Assembly: GCA_029817715.1 (NCBI GenBank)
Contig: JARUPY010000534.1
Span: 3,040,501-3,104,500, forward strand
Direction: 5' to 3'
DNA: 64,000 nucleotides
Source: Melastoma dodecandrum
Taxonomy: Eukaryota > Streptophyta > Magnoliopsida > Myrtales > Melastomataceae
The first letter of the stretch is position 1. Each line of letters opens with the position of its first letter. The notes under the pieces were generated by a model. The model was not told the DNA's origin, did not search any database, and saw only the letters and a list, made by a program, of their open reading frames with translations. Shown here piece by piece: positions 1-12,599 of the stretch. The translations under genes and the position numbers were made by a program.

Positions 1-1831
1 GGGTACTAAAAAACCAATCAAACTGCATCGTTTGTCGGACGTTGTCAGAGGCCATCATCATTTTACGCCTTGTTAGAAGAGCTTCTTGATTGAATGCGAT
101 GAAGAAGACGACTTCAAGATCAAAAATTTTGCAGCCCATTCGATCTGGTTATCATATAATTATTGGTTGTAATTAACAGACAGCATAAGTATCCGGATTG
201 GTCCAGATGGTCGGTGGTCCGAAGCCCAAAGCATGGTCGCTTGGAGGGTTTCTTTCTTCCTTCCTTAACGTATTCCTAGAAATCAACCCGGCAATGCCAA
301 GAGAAGAAAAGACTATATATTTACGTGCGACTATGATTAGCAGCGGCCGCCGCATCCATCCATGAGTTTAGTCGTTCATTCAAGGAAAAAAGAAAAAATA
401 AATTATGTGACGTGATGATAATTGAGATAGCCTAAATTTAGGACGAATAATAATAATAATAATCCCGACACACTTTATTTTTTAAAATCGTCCGCAGACA
501 CGGGCGTGTACACGTGCTTTTAATTTGGCAGCTTTTAATGATCCCCCCCCCCCCCACTTTTTACAGAATTTTGTCCCCGAATAGTGGTGGGATGTTCCAA
601 TTAATGGTCTCTACATATTTCACTACAAACCCCTCATTTTATGTTTTTTTTTTTTTTAATTTAAATAATCTAAACTTTAGACAAATTCGGTATGACATCA
701 GATGCGACAATAAATAATACGTGCCTAAACTAAAATTCACCACTCCCCCTCCCTTTCTCCTTCATCCATCCATCCAATCGCACCGTACTTTTTTTCTACT
801 GCCCCTCTCTCGAAGGAAACGAGGGGAGAAAGGACGCTGAAGAAAGGACGCCTTAAAATGCGGGTGGATCGGATTTGTTTCAGAGGTGGCAAAATGCATG
901 GCCGATTCAGAAAAGCCAGCTCTGCCCCCTCCGATTAATTCACGTAATTGGGATTTTACTCCCAAGGTTGTTTACTACTACAAACGCCAATAGTACGACC
1001 ACCCTTCCATGCTCATGTCACTTCAAACTCGATCGATCTTCGGACAGACGTTTCACGATAGCAATCCTAGGAAAGAACAGTTGGGACATGTACGAAGGCG
1101 GGGCTTTCTCTCATTTAATTATAATATATCATACTACAACCATAAAAGGGAATTACACCAACTTAAAAAGGACGACCGTCCCCTCCTCTTCTACGCCCCC
1201 CCGGGGATTTCAGTCGGGAATGAAATTTCATCCCTTCTCCATCATCACCATCATCAGCAACGTCGTGTCGTCGTCGTCATCGATTGGTGCAGAGGACCCT
1301 CCCTCCCGCGAACAATTATTGCATCCCAACATCGTCATGTTGGCCTGCTAACCTGAAAGTTTTATAAAGGTCCGAGGGTTGGAACTGGTTGTTCATGTGG
1401 CCCTTGCATGCTCGCCATGCGTTTTTAACAAAAACTAATTCTTACCGGAGACAAAACAGGCAGGGAAAGACAGAATTAAATAAGAGAAAGAGAGAGGGGG
1501 GGGGGGGGGGGGGGGTGGGGGAAAAGGAAATAAAAAAGCCAAAAAACAAAAGAAACCCCAAATAGATTCTATTGTCCAATGTCTTTTCCTCGACAACGTT
1601 TTATTCCTTTTCTAATATTAAAATGGTTTTCTCCCGGGAATTTTGTAAACCCCCCCACCTCCTCCCTTTTATTACCATCCCTAACCATTGTCACTCCAAT
1701 ACATTACATGCACAGCAATCCGTGAGGGAGGGAATGGATAAAAATATGCTAAAACTTGTGTTGGGGATTCCAAAACGTTGTTTCTGATTTTCTGGGAAGA
1801 TGAAAAATGGTGAAGAGTGGGGTAGGATCGC
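1..1831. other. Intergenic, no gene supported
   Basis: AT-rich DNA downstream of the WOX gene. It contains a 13-base C tract (543-555), a 20-base G tract (1496-1515) and several short open frames that lack family resemblance, splice logic or coding-like composition. The part next to 1832 should hold the WOX 3'UTR and poly(A) site, but no clear boundary is visible. Confidence 0.6.
1496..1515 (+). repeat. Long poly-G tract
   Basis: Twenty consecutive G bases, the longest of seven G or C runs of 12 or more in this window. The others are at 543-555, 5181-5196, 7377-7390, 22877-22888, 23290-23301 and 32176-32188. Confidence 0.95.
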
Positions 1832-2884
1832 TTATATTAGTTTGATGGTAGGGGAGGGGAGATTGATTATTACCAGGAAGTAGCTTTCACCATGCTCCAA
1901 GCTATGCATCAAGGATCCAAACTCATCGGTCGGGACTGGGAGGCCTGAGGAATGGACCAGAATTGCATCCTCACCAAACACGGATCTCATGTCCAGTGGC
2001 CCCCTAGGGATGTCTGTCTGAACCCCGTTTATGAACACCGTGATGATCCCTGTTTGTGTTACATATAGAATAAGAAGATGAACACACGTACACACACGGA
2101 CACAGGTACTTGAGCTTTATATTATCTCCAGAGACACCCTCAATGATTGAAAGATTTCTAGGGTTTCTGAATACCATCCCAGGATGAAATGATCCCCAAA
2201 TTTCCATTCTAAAAATTAGGTCAAGGAGAGTTTGACAAACCCGTGCTCATGACTTTTTGAAATTTCGAAGAGGAAATAAAAATAAAAATGGAAGTGTGTC
2301 TGAAGAAAGTTTTTACCAGACTGAAATTGAGCATTCGCGACAGGCTCGGACGGGAATCCCATTTGCGGGAAGAATTGGTCGACCATCAGCCCTTCTTGGG
2401 CCACACACGATGAGGAAGACCCTCCGTGGAAACCATACTGAATGTTACTCGAACCATAGCTGTAACCTGAGCAGGTATCTCCCCCGACCATCGTCCCGGA
2501 GTAATTACCCCCGCCGCTGCCTAGGTGGTGCATATCGTACTGAATCGCTCCAGCAGCCTGGGCCTGGCTGATCTGCTCGGCGGCGGCTGCTGCGGCGGCG
2601 GCCTGCATCTGCCGCTGCCTACGGCGGGACCTGGAGCGCCTGTTCTGGAACCAGTAGAACACGTTGGCGTCGCCCACGGCGCCAAACTTCTCGAGCAGCT
2701 TGCGTATCCTGACGGTCTCGTTCTTTGGGGGGTTAACCATGCCGCTATTGAAGATCGACTCGAGGATGAGGATCTGCTCCGGCTTAGGAGTCCATCGAGA
2801 CCTGACAGGCTCCGCCCTCTCGGTACCGTTGCCGCCGCCGGAGCCATTTTTGGGGCTGTTGGAGCCCTGGGCTTGATCTTCCAT
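1832..2884 (-). CDS. WOX11: WUSCHEL-related homeobox transcription factor, WOX11/WOX12 type
   Basis: Nuclear homeodomain transcription factor. WOX11/12 proteins promote root founder-cell fate and adventitious or crown root formation in response to auxin. Two exons fit: 2884-2317 and 2049-1832, with a 267-bp GT-AG intron and phase conserved, giving 261 aa. The start MEDQAQ is typical of the subfamily. The homeodomain is at about residues 28-91 and includes the helix-3 segment [16 protein letters not shown]. An eight-alanine run follows at about 95-102. Exon 2 encodes the conserved C-terminal block VFINGV ... HGESYFLV. After that block the frame runs 12 more codons to a stop. A potential donor lies directly after TACTTCCTG, so a short third exon cannot be excluded. 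WOX11 and WOX12 cannot be separated from this sequence. It is the leftmost gene and has several kb of gene-free DNA upstream. Confidence 0.93.
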
Positions 2885-3076
2885 GGGAAATAAGGATATA
2901 ACAAAAAAAAAAAAAACAAACTAATTGGAACTGACTGACTCTTTGAACCCTCAACCTGACACGACCTAGGAACAAAAAAGAAAATGATGTGATGATTTTG
3001 TTTATGGGGTTTGGTTCTGAGCTTAGGAATTGCGACCAAAAGTGAAGTGAAGAACATGGGGGTGGAGTGAAGCCCT

Positions 3077-3088
3077 AATATATAAAGG
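3077..3088 (-). promoter_or_regulatory. Possible TATA element of the WOX gene
   Basis: Read on the minus strand, an A/T box TTTATATATTAG lies about 190 nt upstream of the WOX start codon. That is a plausible distance for a short leader. The same site reads as a classic TATA box on the plus strand, so its orientation is ambiguous. Confidence 0.3.
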
Positions 3089-6000
3089 GGGTGGGGGCAG
3101 TTTGGGATTTTGGTATTGTGATTTTACGGTTCTGACCTTGCTTGTTGATCCCGACCGCACGACATGTTTCGGTTACCGTGTTTTCCAAACCCTTTTCCTG
3201 GAATGGATAAAAATGTAAAGGATTTTTTGTTAACCAGTCAGTGTCTTTCCTTCAATTTAATATACTTTTTGTAAATTATATTTTTTACTAATTATAATAG
3301 GACACCCGATAACAAAACTTATATAGCAGAGCGGATGTGAAAAAAAAAGAAGAAGATATATAACTCTGCATGTGTGTGTGCTCTCTTACCGAACGTGGGC
3401 CAAACAAAACCCCCTTTTGCAGCTTTGTTAGGATGAACAAAATGTCAAAATGCTTTAATCATGATGTTCTTGCGGCACAGCGACAAAAGAAAACCTTGTT
3501 TTTCTCCTTAAGTCCAAGTCCTTATTATTATTATAAATATTTATAAAGGCGATTTGTATCTACAACTAGAACCGTAAAACTGTTTCATGATGTTATTTTT
3601 GTATGATCCAAAATCCAACCCTTTGGATCCATAAGTCAACAAACACCTCATTTTCCATCCAATAGCGACTAAACCCAAACCACACCCCCTCCCAAAAGCT
3701 TGAAATATCGAAATCGTGTGCGAGGGCAGACAACAATCATCGTGGTTAGTAGCCCAAATACCAACAAATTTGTCAAAGACATGTTCCCCTTTGAGGATGA
3801 AATCCAACATCCGGCTTTTGTCCTTGTTCGGGTTTTCGACAGTTCCATGATGTGAACGTGTTGAAATTTCGCTTAGCGATTCGGTCATGATGTGCTCTCA
3901 TGCCGATGTTGTTGCTTCTCCCTGCCGTGAAATGATCATCCGGTGAGTATTTATATCAGTAAAGAAAAACAAACAAACTTATTTAGATGGAGTCGATCAG
4001 TGTATAGTTAAATGTCCGAAATGACGTGCCAAAACTCAGTTTCATTCTATCCGAAATGATTAAATGTCCTTTGGGTACAATCACTAGTGTCATGCATTAA
4101 CATGGTTATAGTGTTCTCGCATAGGATCAATCCATGCAGTGTATGTTCGTCAACTTTGCTTTGTCTGTGATTTTGGATCTATTAATAATGCTCGTTAATC
4201 GCTTTTCCCTTTTGAGTTGCAACGACAAACTCCTGAGTCCGGCTTTGTCCAATTCTTCATAACTTTTGTGTCCGCCACTCCTCTTGACATGAATACGGCC
4301 GGAGAAAACGTCGGTGTCATGGCACGACGTTCATGAAATTATGTCCGCAATTCCAAAGTCCTTTTGGCTCTTCCAGTGTAGATCACCCGTATCTAGCTAG
4401 TTACATGTTGACATTGATAATTCGTTCGAACTAAGTATGATTACACGAGTGATCCAGCTCTCTTTACTCGAGTATTTAACACAATAATATTCATGAAATT
4501 CGAATATAGTGTGTCTAATTAGTTTTGACTAGCTAATACAATATCAAAGATTAACGTCCGAAAAATAACAACGTCTTGCTCATATAAATCCCGCGCGCGG
4601 GAATATTAGGCAGAAGAAACGTGTGAAATCTCGCTCTACATCTTTTCTTCTTGTTCTTTTGGTTCCTTCAAAGAAAAACAGAAGCAACGATTTAAAAACA
4701 CATATAGCACGAGTGTGTGGAAGTGAAGACTTTTCCAACAAAAAGATGAGGCTCTCAATTATATATTGCCGTGTCCGAGCATTATAAGCAACGCGATTCC
4801 CTTTTATCTTTTTTCAGTCCTCGGCAAGAAAAGCACACAACAGGGGACCAACTTCGGGTGGGGTCTCCTGTCTGTGCTCGGTCTGTTTCAAGTTACTTCG
4901 TGTACTTTTGCAATAATACCACACACATCGGCGGGTTCTACATGTCTTGTTCCTTCGTTTGTCTGAGTTAATGTGTACGCTTCTCCGACCGGACCCAGCC
5001 ACACACACAGCGACAATCTCATTACTTGCAACCATTCTCGGCCAATGTCCACCACATCCCAAAGCGTTGCTAGTTAGGCCACGAGTAACATATGCTACAT
5101 TATGACATGTATTACCATCTTTCGACGTACTTCTAATGAGTTTCAAGATGGTGATTCGTTTTCTTACTCGACGAGAAGACGGGGGGGGGGGGGGGGTGAA
5201 TGAATGAATACCCAACAGTGTTTTATTGTTTCGCTTGTTCGGGAAAAGGCGGAAAGCAATCGAAACAAGAAACCTAAAATAAGCTAAATACAGCCCATAC
5301 ACACCATCCCACCTCATACGCTGCCTTCTACTTTGTCTCTTAGCCACTTTCGATTGAAATTTCAAAGACTCCTCCCAAAGGATTTGACATCTCATCGTCT
5401 CACACCGAAGAAACAACAATACAACCAGGAAAAACCCGAGTGAAGATTTTGATTAAATTGCGGTCTCTAATTTAGGATTCATGTTAGACCTGCTCATGTG
5501 CTCGACCCCAATTGTCCCGACCGACCCGCCCGCTTTGAGTGGATTTGTATAGTATAATTTATTGGATGAACTGGATTTGACAATAATTTTTAGGCCCTAT
5601 TAAATTTTGGTCCGGGTTTGGACAAATAAAATAATAACCTTTTCCGGCCGCTCGGTCAAAAGAGTTTTTACTTTAATTTATTTTTAATTTGAATTTTGGT
5701 TTTTTTACAATATTTAAAGAGAATTTATATGAAATTAACTTCTTTTTTTTATTATATTTTATTTTCTATTATATTGTATTGGTTTTTGAGCCGGGCCTAG
5801 TCTTAGGTAAAAAATTTTAAGCCCGATAAACCCGACGCGACATTAAAACTCGAACGATTTTGAACAATGGATAAAATATTTGTCTCGAATAAATCCAGTC
5901 CGAAACTACTTGAACCCGTGCCATTGAGCATGTATAATTAATATAGCTAGAACCTTCCTTTTGGTTTAGATTCACTGCTCCCCTTTCCCCCACTGTGAAC

Positions 6001-9000
6001 ACGTAACATGAATTGGACCCATGTAATTATGCGAAACGCGTTTTAATTAAAATAAGGAAAAGAAATTGGTTGCACGATTGTCCTGAAAAGGAGAATACTG
6101 GAGATGTCGGCTCATTGTTCCTCTCCCAAAGGAAAAAACAAAAGGTGTTTTTTTTTTTTGTCATTCATTACCAAAGCTGAATTCATTAATATGGGAACAG
6201 AGCATTTAAATGAGAAACTATTGGGGGTACCCCTCAAACAACGGGAGAGGTCACACCCACAAAATGCTTTGGTGAAGTAGACGTAAATATTATGATATTT
6301 GAATGGATAAATGTTAATCCCCCCGTTTTAAAAGGAACTGGAATCTTCGGAGATCTCATGTTCGAATATCAACGGCGATATCCGAAGCACATGTCATACC
6401 CTAATTTTGGTGAGTCCGACTTATCTTATTACAGTGAATTATAAAGTCCTACCACCGCATCTAAAAGCAAAAGAAAGGAAGCTATGAATGAACCCGGTAC
6501 ATTTACATCTTGTCAAAAATAATAAAGGCCGAGTAGGCAGGTTAGGTTGGTTACCACTTGGGGTGACTTTTTGCAAAGGTCTTTATGTTTTATTTTATTT
6601 TATTTATATCAATTGGGTCTTGTTGGAGTGTAGCCATAATTAGAAAACAGCCGAGTTTTGTATAACATAAGTCACACCACCCCCCCGAGCCTTTACCCTT
6701 TCCCGTTTTGCCTTTCATCTTCTTCACCACATCGCAAATGCAAAAGAGAGAATCTCCACTGTAGTCCCTTGTCCACCTTACCCTTTCCATGGTCTTCATT
6801 TTTTTTTTCATTTTTACAGGGAAAACATTATGCAAAAGTACTCCTCGTCCTTGCACAAAATTCAGCATGTAGCATGTCACGTAATCGTTAATGTGATGCG
6901 TGTTTCGTCATTTCTCGTAGTATGTGCGTCTTTCTTTGATCTTCCTGTAACATAAACAAATGAACATGCAAGAATTAGTGTTAAAAGATCATACTTATAT
7001 GATTAGGAAATTCCCGACCTGTCTAAAACTCCAAACGTGTGTGGATTGATTGATAGGGACACGAGAGTTTTAACCTACGAGAGAGAGAGAGAGAGAGACT
7101 TTGTTGGCTTGTTTGTCGCCGACGGTTCCAATCACGACAGACAGAAGAATCCGATCCCTCCCTCCCCCCCGAAATTCCCGTCGTGTTGGCAACTATGAAA
7201 TAACAAAAGCCTTTCTTACACGACCAGGAACGAAACATAAAACAAAAAGGAACTCATGGTGGGGTCTCTCCTGTCGGTCCCTCGCCCTCCTTTTCCGAGC
7301 AAATTCATCTCCTATTCCTATCCTCGCCATAATTACTCCAGTTACCGTGCAATCAATCATCCATTATCCCATTCAACCCCCCCCCCCCCCACCTAAAAAA
7401 TCTTCATACTCTTCCACGCGTGATGTTAAACAAAGTTATCATTAGGAATCAGATGTTATTACGTCCATATATAGTTGATTTTTTACCAGTAGGGTTTAAT
7501 ATAAATGTTTCATGAGAGGTGAGGTGATTCGCCAAGCTAGATCTTACTTTATCCACCGCAACCACCGGAATCATGATTACCTTCCGCACGGAGACACGAA
7601 GAATGATTAGTAGATTGCTCGAGGGAAATTTTTACCCCCCCTCCAAATTAGGTTTTCGCGTTCTGAATCATTTCGACCCCTGAAATTATGCTTAAAGCTT
7701 TCTATGATTACCATTTAATTAACACCAAAAGCTGCGTATAAAACGGCTTTATTAGTAAAAGTTCTCCCCTAACCAAAACGCGATCCCAAAGCCGAAGCTA
7801 CAACTCTTCCTCGGTACAAGCTAAACTACCCGCGATGAGGCGAGTGAATACTTTATGGTCGATCTCGTGCTGGACTAGTCGGACAAAAAGGGCACGGGGT
7901 GGTCCGACGTATCGAGCTTTTGTCGGCGGGGGTCCGGGATCATATCCAGGTGTTTATAGGTGATCTCTCTTTTTTGTTTAAACATTCTTGTCAGGCGATC
8001 GTGCGGGGGAGACGATCGAAAAAAGTGCCTCTACGTGTGGAATGATTGAGTACAAGTTTCATTGTCCCCGGAAAAGAGACTGCAAACACTTACTCATCAT
8101 GCCCCCACAAACACACGCACACTTCGATTTATGCTATAAGTTCGTCGGCGAATCCCTCCCTCGCTCGGTGGCCCGACAAAAGAAGTAAAGGGGAGACCCC
8201 ACTTGAGCTGAAAGACGAATTATTCCCCCCCTCAAAAGTCTTTCCCCCGGGGGTTCGGATAACATTAATTCTTTAAATCTCTTTGATCTGTGCTGACATT
8301 GAGGAAATGTGTAGCCCCCCCTCCCCCATATTTAAGCAGTACATTTCATAAGATATCATGTAAAGGGAACACTTGTTCACAAAGACAAGAAGGAAATGGA
8401 CTCAACTCCATGTTGGGTTATGTAATTCGTGGGGCTTTTCGGCTGTTATCCGAGATGGGATCCGACAGAGGAACATGATGATGTCGTAAGAATTTAAAAA
8501 TGACCATTTGGGCTTGATGGGCTTTCTTCATCCCGGAAAGCCCAATTTACGCATGCATGCCTTAAAGAGAAAGATTTGTTTCGTTGTAACATGGTTGAAA
8601 AGGATGGGACACCAACAACCTCGTTTCTTTTGTTGTTAAGCAATTTTAGTGTTGTTTCCTTAAAGAAGGTGGTAGTTGTACATGACAAGGACATTGTTAG
8701 CTACGGAAGTACTACTCCTCTAAGAACGATGTTAATCGTCTACCTAATCCCGTTTGGCGGATCCAATAACTTGTCCCGCACACGTGCCAAGTGACCGCGA
8801 CACGAGCAGGCGAGACATACATCTTGTTTCGCAGCATCAACCATATTGTTAGGTACACCCAATTTTCTTGTTTAAAGTCCTCTTCGTGCGTATATCACAC
8901 AGTCGATGGCCCCCCAAGAAAAACTAAAACCAAACAAAAAAGAAAGAAGGGGGCATCATGATAATGCGCTGGCGGACAAAAAGAGTTGATGTGCAATCGC

Positions 9001-10088
9001 CTCAAACATCCCTCTCCAACCCTCACGCTGATCCCACATAAATGTCTCAATTACGTGATACGGTCCACGTTTTTTTGTCTGGATTTAGGTTTTTTTAGAA
9101 GCCTTTGGATGTTCATACAGAGGATGAGGGTGAGGCTGAGGCAAGACCGGAAGCCAGCCATCTCTCTTCTATCGGGGATGTCTTTCCCAAATTCATCCGC
9201 AATCATTGCAATAAACAAAAAGAAGCCAATTTACTATAATATCATATGTGATGGACGACAATGCTGCTTTCCCCTTGTCTGTCTGTTTGTCTGTACCCAT
9301 CTCCACCCTCGGTCTGTATCCGTTCCATTCCAAGAGTATGGAGACAAACCCAGTCGCAATTATACACTACCCTACTACTCCACTTGCAATGGCAAAGCTC
9401 TTCCTATATGGTCTTGACGGCGAATAATGGTTTCACGAGTGATGAAGATTGGTTATTATATTAATTTCTTCTTTTCAGAGAGAGAGATATGTTACAAGAC
9501 GTTTGATTCGAAAATATTTTGGACAGTGAACTTTAAAATTCCTATTCATCCGAAAAGATTAGAAAATTCCGTGCTTTTCAAAATTTTTACGGTAATCGAA
9601 GGGGCAGATGAGGGTGGTTGGTGTTAAATGTGTGTGGGTGGGCGTCGTCATCTCCACTCCACCAGGTGGAGACTGCATGCCTGTGGATATATGGATGGAT
9701 GGTTTTTTTATGACAAGTTTTGCCGGTCCCAGGTGAGAGCTCCACCGGTAAGAACTCTGGGAGGGCTCCATTGTCCAAAACGTGACAACTCGGCCTCGAC
9801 CGCCTCGGGAGTTTCTTCTAGTCGTCTCGAGCATTGACCCTAGCGGAACTCATTTGCGTAGGATACGGACGAGGGTTTGCAGGAGTTCACATCGGTGGCG
9901 GCTGTTCTCTTCTCAATTGAAAATGATCTTTTGGCCTCTTCCCGATAATGATTCCCCTCACAAAGGGGCGTGCATGGATTCTGGCGCCCTGTCTTACGTG
10001 GTTCACGCGGTCGTGGTCCTAACCGTTGGATGGATAAGTCTCAAAAATCTCCTAGAGTAATTGTTGATTCTTAACACTAACAACAACA

Positions 10089-10319
10089 ATGAGCGGACAG
10101 GCCTCTCAAGCATCATCGACCGGCTCGGTTCACGCTTCACCGGCCATCTTCCCTACCTATCTTCACGTCTACGACGAGGCACGGACGGACTCCATCGGCA
10201 ATTTCGTTGCCGCTGCGTCGTCTCATAATCGAGGCCATGACAAAAAGTTCAAATTCCCAGGAAATTTCCACCGGATGTGCTATGAGCCCGACACATTGAT
10301 CAATCCAGAGGAAGAATAA
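10089..10319 (+). CDS. Candidate small ORF (76 codons), unrecognised
   Basis: A 76-codon frame starts after a CAACAACAACA leader, a base pattern often found in plant 5'UTRs, and ends in an acidic tail. Base composition is somewhat more gene-like than the surrounding DNA. I recognise no domain, signal peptide or membrane segment. It ends 139 bp from the 3' end of the convergent CCX gene. It could be a small gene, a terminal exon or chance. Confidence 0.15.
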   Translation: MSGQASQASSTGSVHASPAIFPTYLHVYDEARTDSIGNFVAAASSHNRGHDKKFKFPGNFHRMCYEPDTLINPEEE

Positions 10320-10457
10320 AATCTTGCCAATGAAAAGGAATTATGTACCGATTTAGGAAAACAACAAGAAGCACGAAAGATCACCACCCGAATGGCGAAT
10401 TGTTCGAGTGGAATTCGAATTCTCTTGGGAATTGTACCTAAATGGTTAATTAGGCTT

Positions 10458-12140
10458 CTACATGTTGATTAATCCAATGGCCTTAGCCAGCCTTAACGAG
10501 AGGAAGCACAGGTAAATCGCGATTAGCCCCACGCCGAGGGACCGACCGAGCCTCATGTCGTTCCGTGGCACGATCACGGCCGCCCACAGCAGCCCTCCCA
10601 TCACGAAAGCTATCATCTCGTACAGCGAGTCGTCGCCCGGGATCAAGTATGTCCCTGGGTAACTTGACCATGACTTGACCACCAGGGATAGGCCGAGACC
10701 AATCAGGGTGTTGAATATGGGTCCCCCATAACACCCTGAGATTGCAACCTGGACCCCATCGACCCCGCCGTTGATCGCCATAGCGACGTTCGAGATCAGG
10801 TCGCCTAGGGAATTCCCCCACGCTAGTACCGTTAGCCCTAGGATGGATGGGCTTATGCCTAGGATTATCCCGACTGAAGCCAGCAGCGATACGAGCTCCT
10901 CTGCTACAATGTAGGTCCACGTTACGCTCATTAGGAACCCGGCCGCTAGCCATGGGAAGAGACATTTCTTCGGCGGGTGGGCTTTTCTCGTGGTAACACA
11001 GGTGGTGATGCCGAGGACAAGCCCCACCAGTCCAGCAATCAGGTAAGTGAGGGTGCTGGATCCGGAACTTACGTCATCACTCTGTGAATCGTACAGGAAT
11101 GCCAGCAGGAGTGGCGACAGGGAGACGGAGATTACCGCATAGGTCTTAGACCAGGAATCCTCGCTGAGGACGGGAATAGTCAGCCTTCTAGGCATCTGAA
11201 GGGGCAGCTCCAGGGCTCTGAGGAGCTTCGCAAGGCCTTGGCATGTTGGCGTGTCAAAAATCGGGAAACTAGATGGCAAACCAACCTGTTCCTCATCGAT
11301 TTGTGCTTGAGCACCCAGTTGCTGGATGGGCTTTTCCTCATTGATGATGCCAAGAAGGGGGACGCTAATGCTGCCGGATTCTTCGTCGCCAGGAATGCTG
11401 TGTAAAAAGTCCATGCCCCAAACGGTGCAGACGTAAACGACATAGATCAGGACGAAGAAGGCAGATCCCCATATGCAGATCCTGCCGATGTAGATAGCGA
11501 CCAGGAGGTACGACAATATGACGAGGAGGAACCCGATATCCCTGAAGAAGCCTGGCTTTTCAATCGGGATCTGGCTTGGGCCGATGGCGACACCTATCAC
11601 TCCAACTACCACGCTCGAGACGAAGAACCCGCCACCGAGCACACTGTTCAAACCCACGTCCCCATCCCCTGTCCTGGTGAAAGACACGATGCTTGAGAAC
11701 ACATCAGTGGCACCGTTCCCCAGGGAAAGCAGCGTGGCTCCGGCTATAGTAGGGGACAGCCTGAGGAACTTGGAGAGGTTGTCGAGTGAAGGGCAGAAGT
11801 AGCTGGCGGCCGTGTCGCCAAGCAGATAGAACAGGACAGAGAGCCAGAGGAGGAAGAAGAGGTGGCCAAGGAAAGGGAAGCGGCCGCAGGCGCAGTAGTA
11901 GACACGGAGGTAGTTGATGTATCCCTTGTGGCGGCAGGAGTCATGGGAAGCAACATAAGCACACTTTGACGGGTAGTCAGGGAACTGAGCGAGGCTCGTG
12001 CAGTCGTCATCATTGTCAGCGTCCGCAAGGGCGAGGACGTGGGGACCAAGGTCGGTGCCACGGCCGGAGAAGGCGAGGGAGACACAGTAGAGGGAGAGGA
12101 GGAGGAGGAAGGCAGAGTTGAGGAAGAGGGTAGTGAGCAT
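10458..12140 (-). CDS. Cation/calcium exchanger, CCX family (CCX1/CCX2-like)
   Basis: Integral membrane antiporter of the Ca2+/cation superfamily. Plant CCX proteins move K+, Na+, Mn2+ or Ca2+ across vacuolar, ER or plasma membranes. The intronless frame gives 560 aa from the chosen start at 12140, just before the hydrophobic segment LTTLFLNSAFLLLL. In-frame ATGs at 12188 and 12275 would add 16 or 45 residues that look like leader sequence. A cysteine-rich lumenal loop follows at about 47-85. There are two exchanger halves: the alpha-1 motif SLGNGATDVFSS at about 139-150 and the alpha-2 motif AWGNSLGDLI at about 440-449. Many hydrophobic helices surround a hydrophilic central loop at about residues 240-320. 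The gene is convergent with nothing close, and its 5' end faces the gag fragment. Thr occupies the alpha-1 position where many relatives have Pro. Confidence 0.9.
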   Translation of the reverse strand: MLTTLFLNSAFLLLLSLYCVSLAFSGRGTDLGPHVLALADADNDDDCTSLAQFPDYPSKCAYVASHDSCRHKGYINYLRVYYCACGRFPFLGHLFFLLWLSVLFYLLGDTAASYFCPSLDNLSKFLRLSPTIAGATLLSLGNGATDVFSSIVSFTRTGDGDVGLNSVLGGGFFVSSVVVGVIGVAIGPSQIPIEKPGFFRDIGFLLVILSYLLVAIYIGRICIWGSAFFVLIYVVYVCTVWGMDFLHSIPGDEESGSISVPLLGIINEEKPIQQLGAQAQIDEEQVGLPSSFPIFDTPTCQGLAKLLRALELPLQMPRRLTIPVLSEDSWSKTYAVISVSLSPLLLAFLYDSQSDDVSSGSSTLTYLIAGLVGLVLGITTCVTTRKAHPPKKCLFPWLAAGFLMSVTWTYIVAEELVSLLASVGIILGISPSILGLTVLAWGNSLGDLISNVAMAINGGVDGVQVAISGCYGGPIFNTLIGLGLSLVVKSWSSYPGTYLIPGDDSLYEMIAFVMGGLLWAAVIVPRNDMRLGRSLGVGLIAIYLCFLSLRLAKAIGLINM

Positions 12141-12599
12141 TGTTTGGTTTGGCTTGGGATTGGGATTGAGATTGGGACTGGGAATCATCTTTCTTAGACT
12201 TTTGGGGTGTGTAAAGGGAATTAAAGATGAGTAGCACTTGGCGGAGAGTTCATATGGGGGAAGAACTAGCAGCAATTTGAGGTTCCTGCATTGTTGTCTC
12301 GTACAACTACTACGTCATCTCCTTCTTCAACTAGATTTTGGGTTCTCCATCGTTTCGTTATTTTCCCCCCAGGAATTATTAAAATAAGACAAAACTCCTC
12401 TTCTATCTCGTCCAGACACCCCGTGTCATGATGTTCATTAATTGATCGAGCGCCAGCTTTCGAGATGTCAGAAATACAAAACATTGGTCAAACCTCGCCG
12501 AATGCTTGCTTGAGCCCAGGCCCAAAAAGAAAGGCCAGTCCCAGTCAGCCCATTTAAGGGCCCAAAACTCCCCTTGGGACCTTCATTGAGGCTCATGGA
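12141..12599. other. CCX 5' flank
   Basis: Likely promoter and leader of the minus-strand CCX gene. I see no convincing TATA box. The right part merges into degraded gag-derived sequence. Confidence 0.4.

Larger units (their letters stand above)
2885..10457. other. Long gene-poor interval upstream of WOX
   Basis: About 7.5 kb without a gene I can support. It presumably includes the WOX promoter and the 3' flank of the CCX gene. It holds a 16-base G tract (5181-5196), a GA microsatellite (about 7080-7099), a 14-base C tract (7377-7390) and an AT-rich stretch at 5.5-6.0 kb that may be an old transposon. Open frames here, up to about 200 codons, are low-complexity or carry no recognisable domain. 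Confidence 0.55.

Noticed and set aside
875..1351. Overlapping open frames of 158 and 115 codons
   Set aside because: Low-complexity Ser/Thr/His-rich translations with no family resemblance.
2521..3057. Arg/Ser-rich 178-codon frame overlapping WOX exon 1
   Set aside because: Shadow frame of the G+C-rich homeobox exon; the WOX frame explains the region.
4814..5419. 201-codon open frame on the minus strand
   Set aside because: It runs through a 16-base G tract giving a proline run, shows no domain, and has no partner exons; chance in gene-poor DNA.
9559..10060. Overlapping frames of about 90 codons on both strands
   Set aside because: No domain, and both strands are open because the DNA is G+C-rich.
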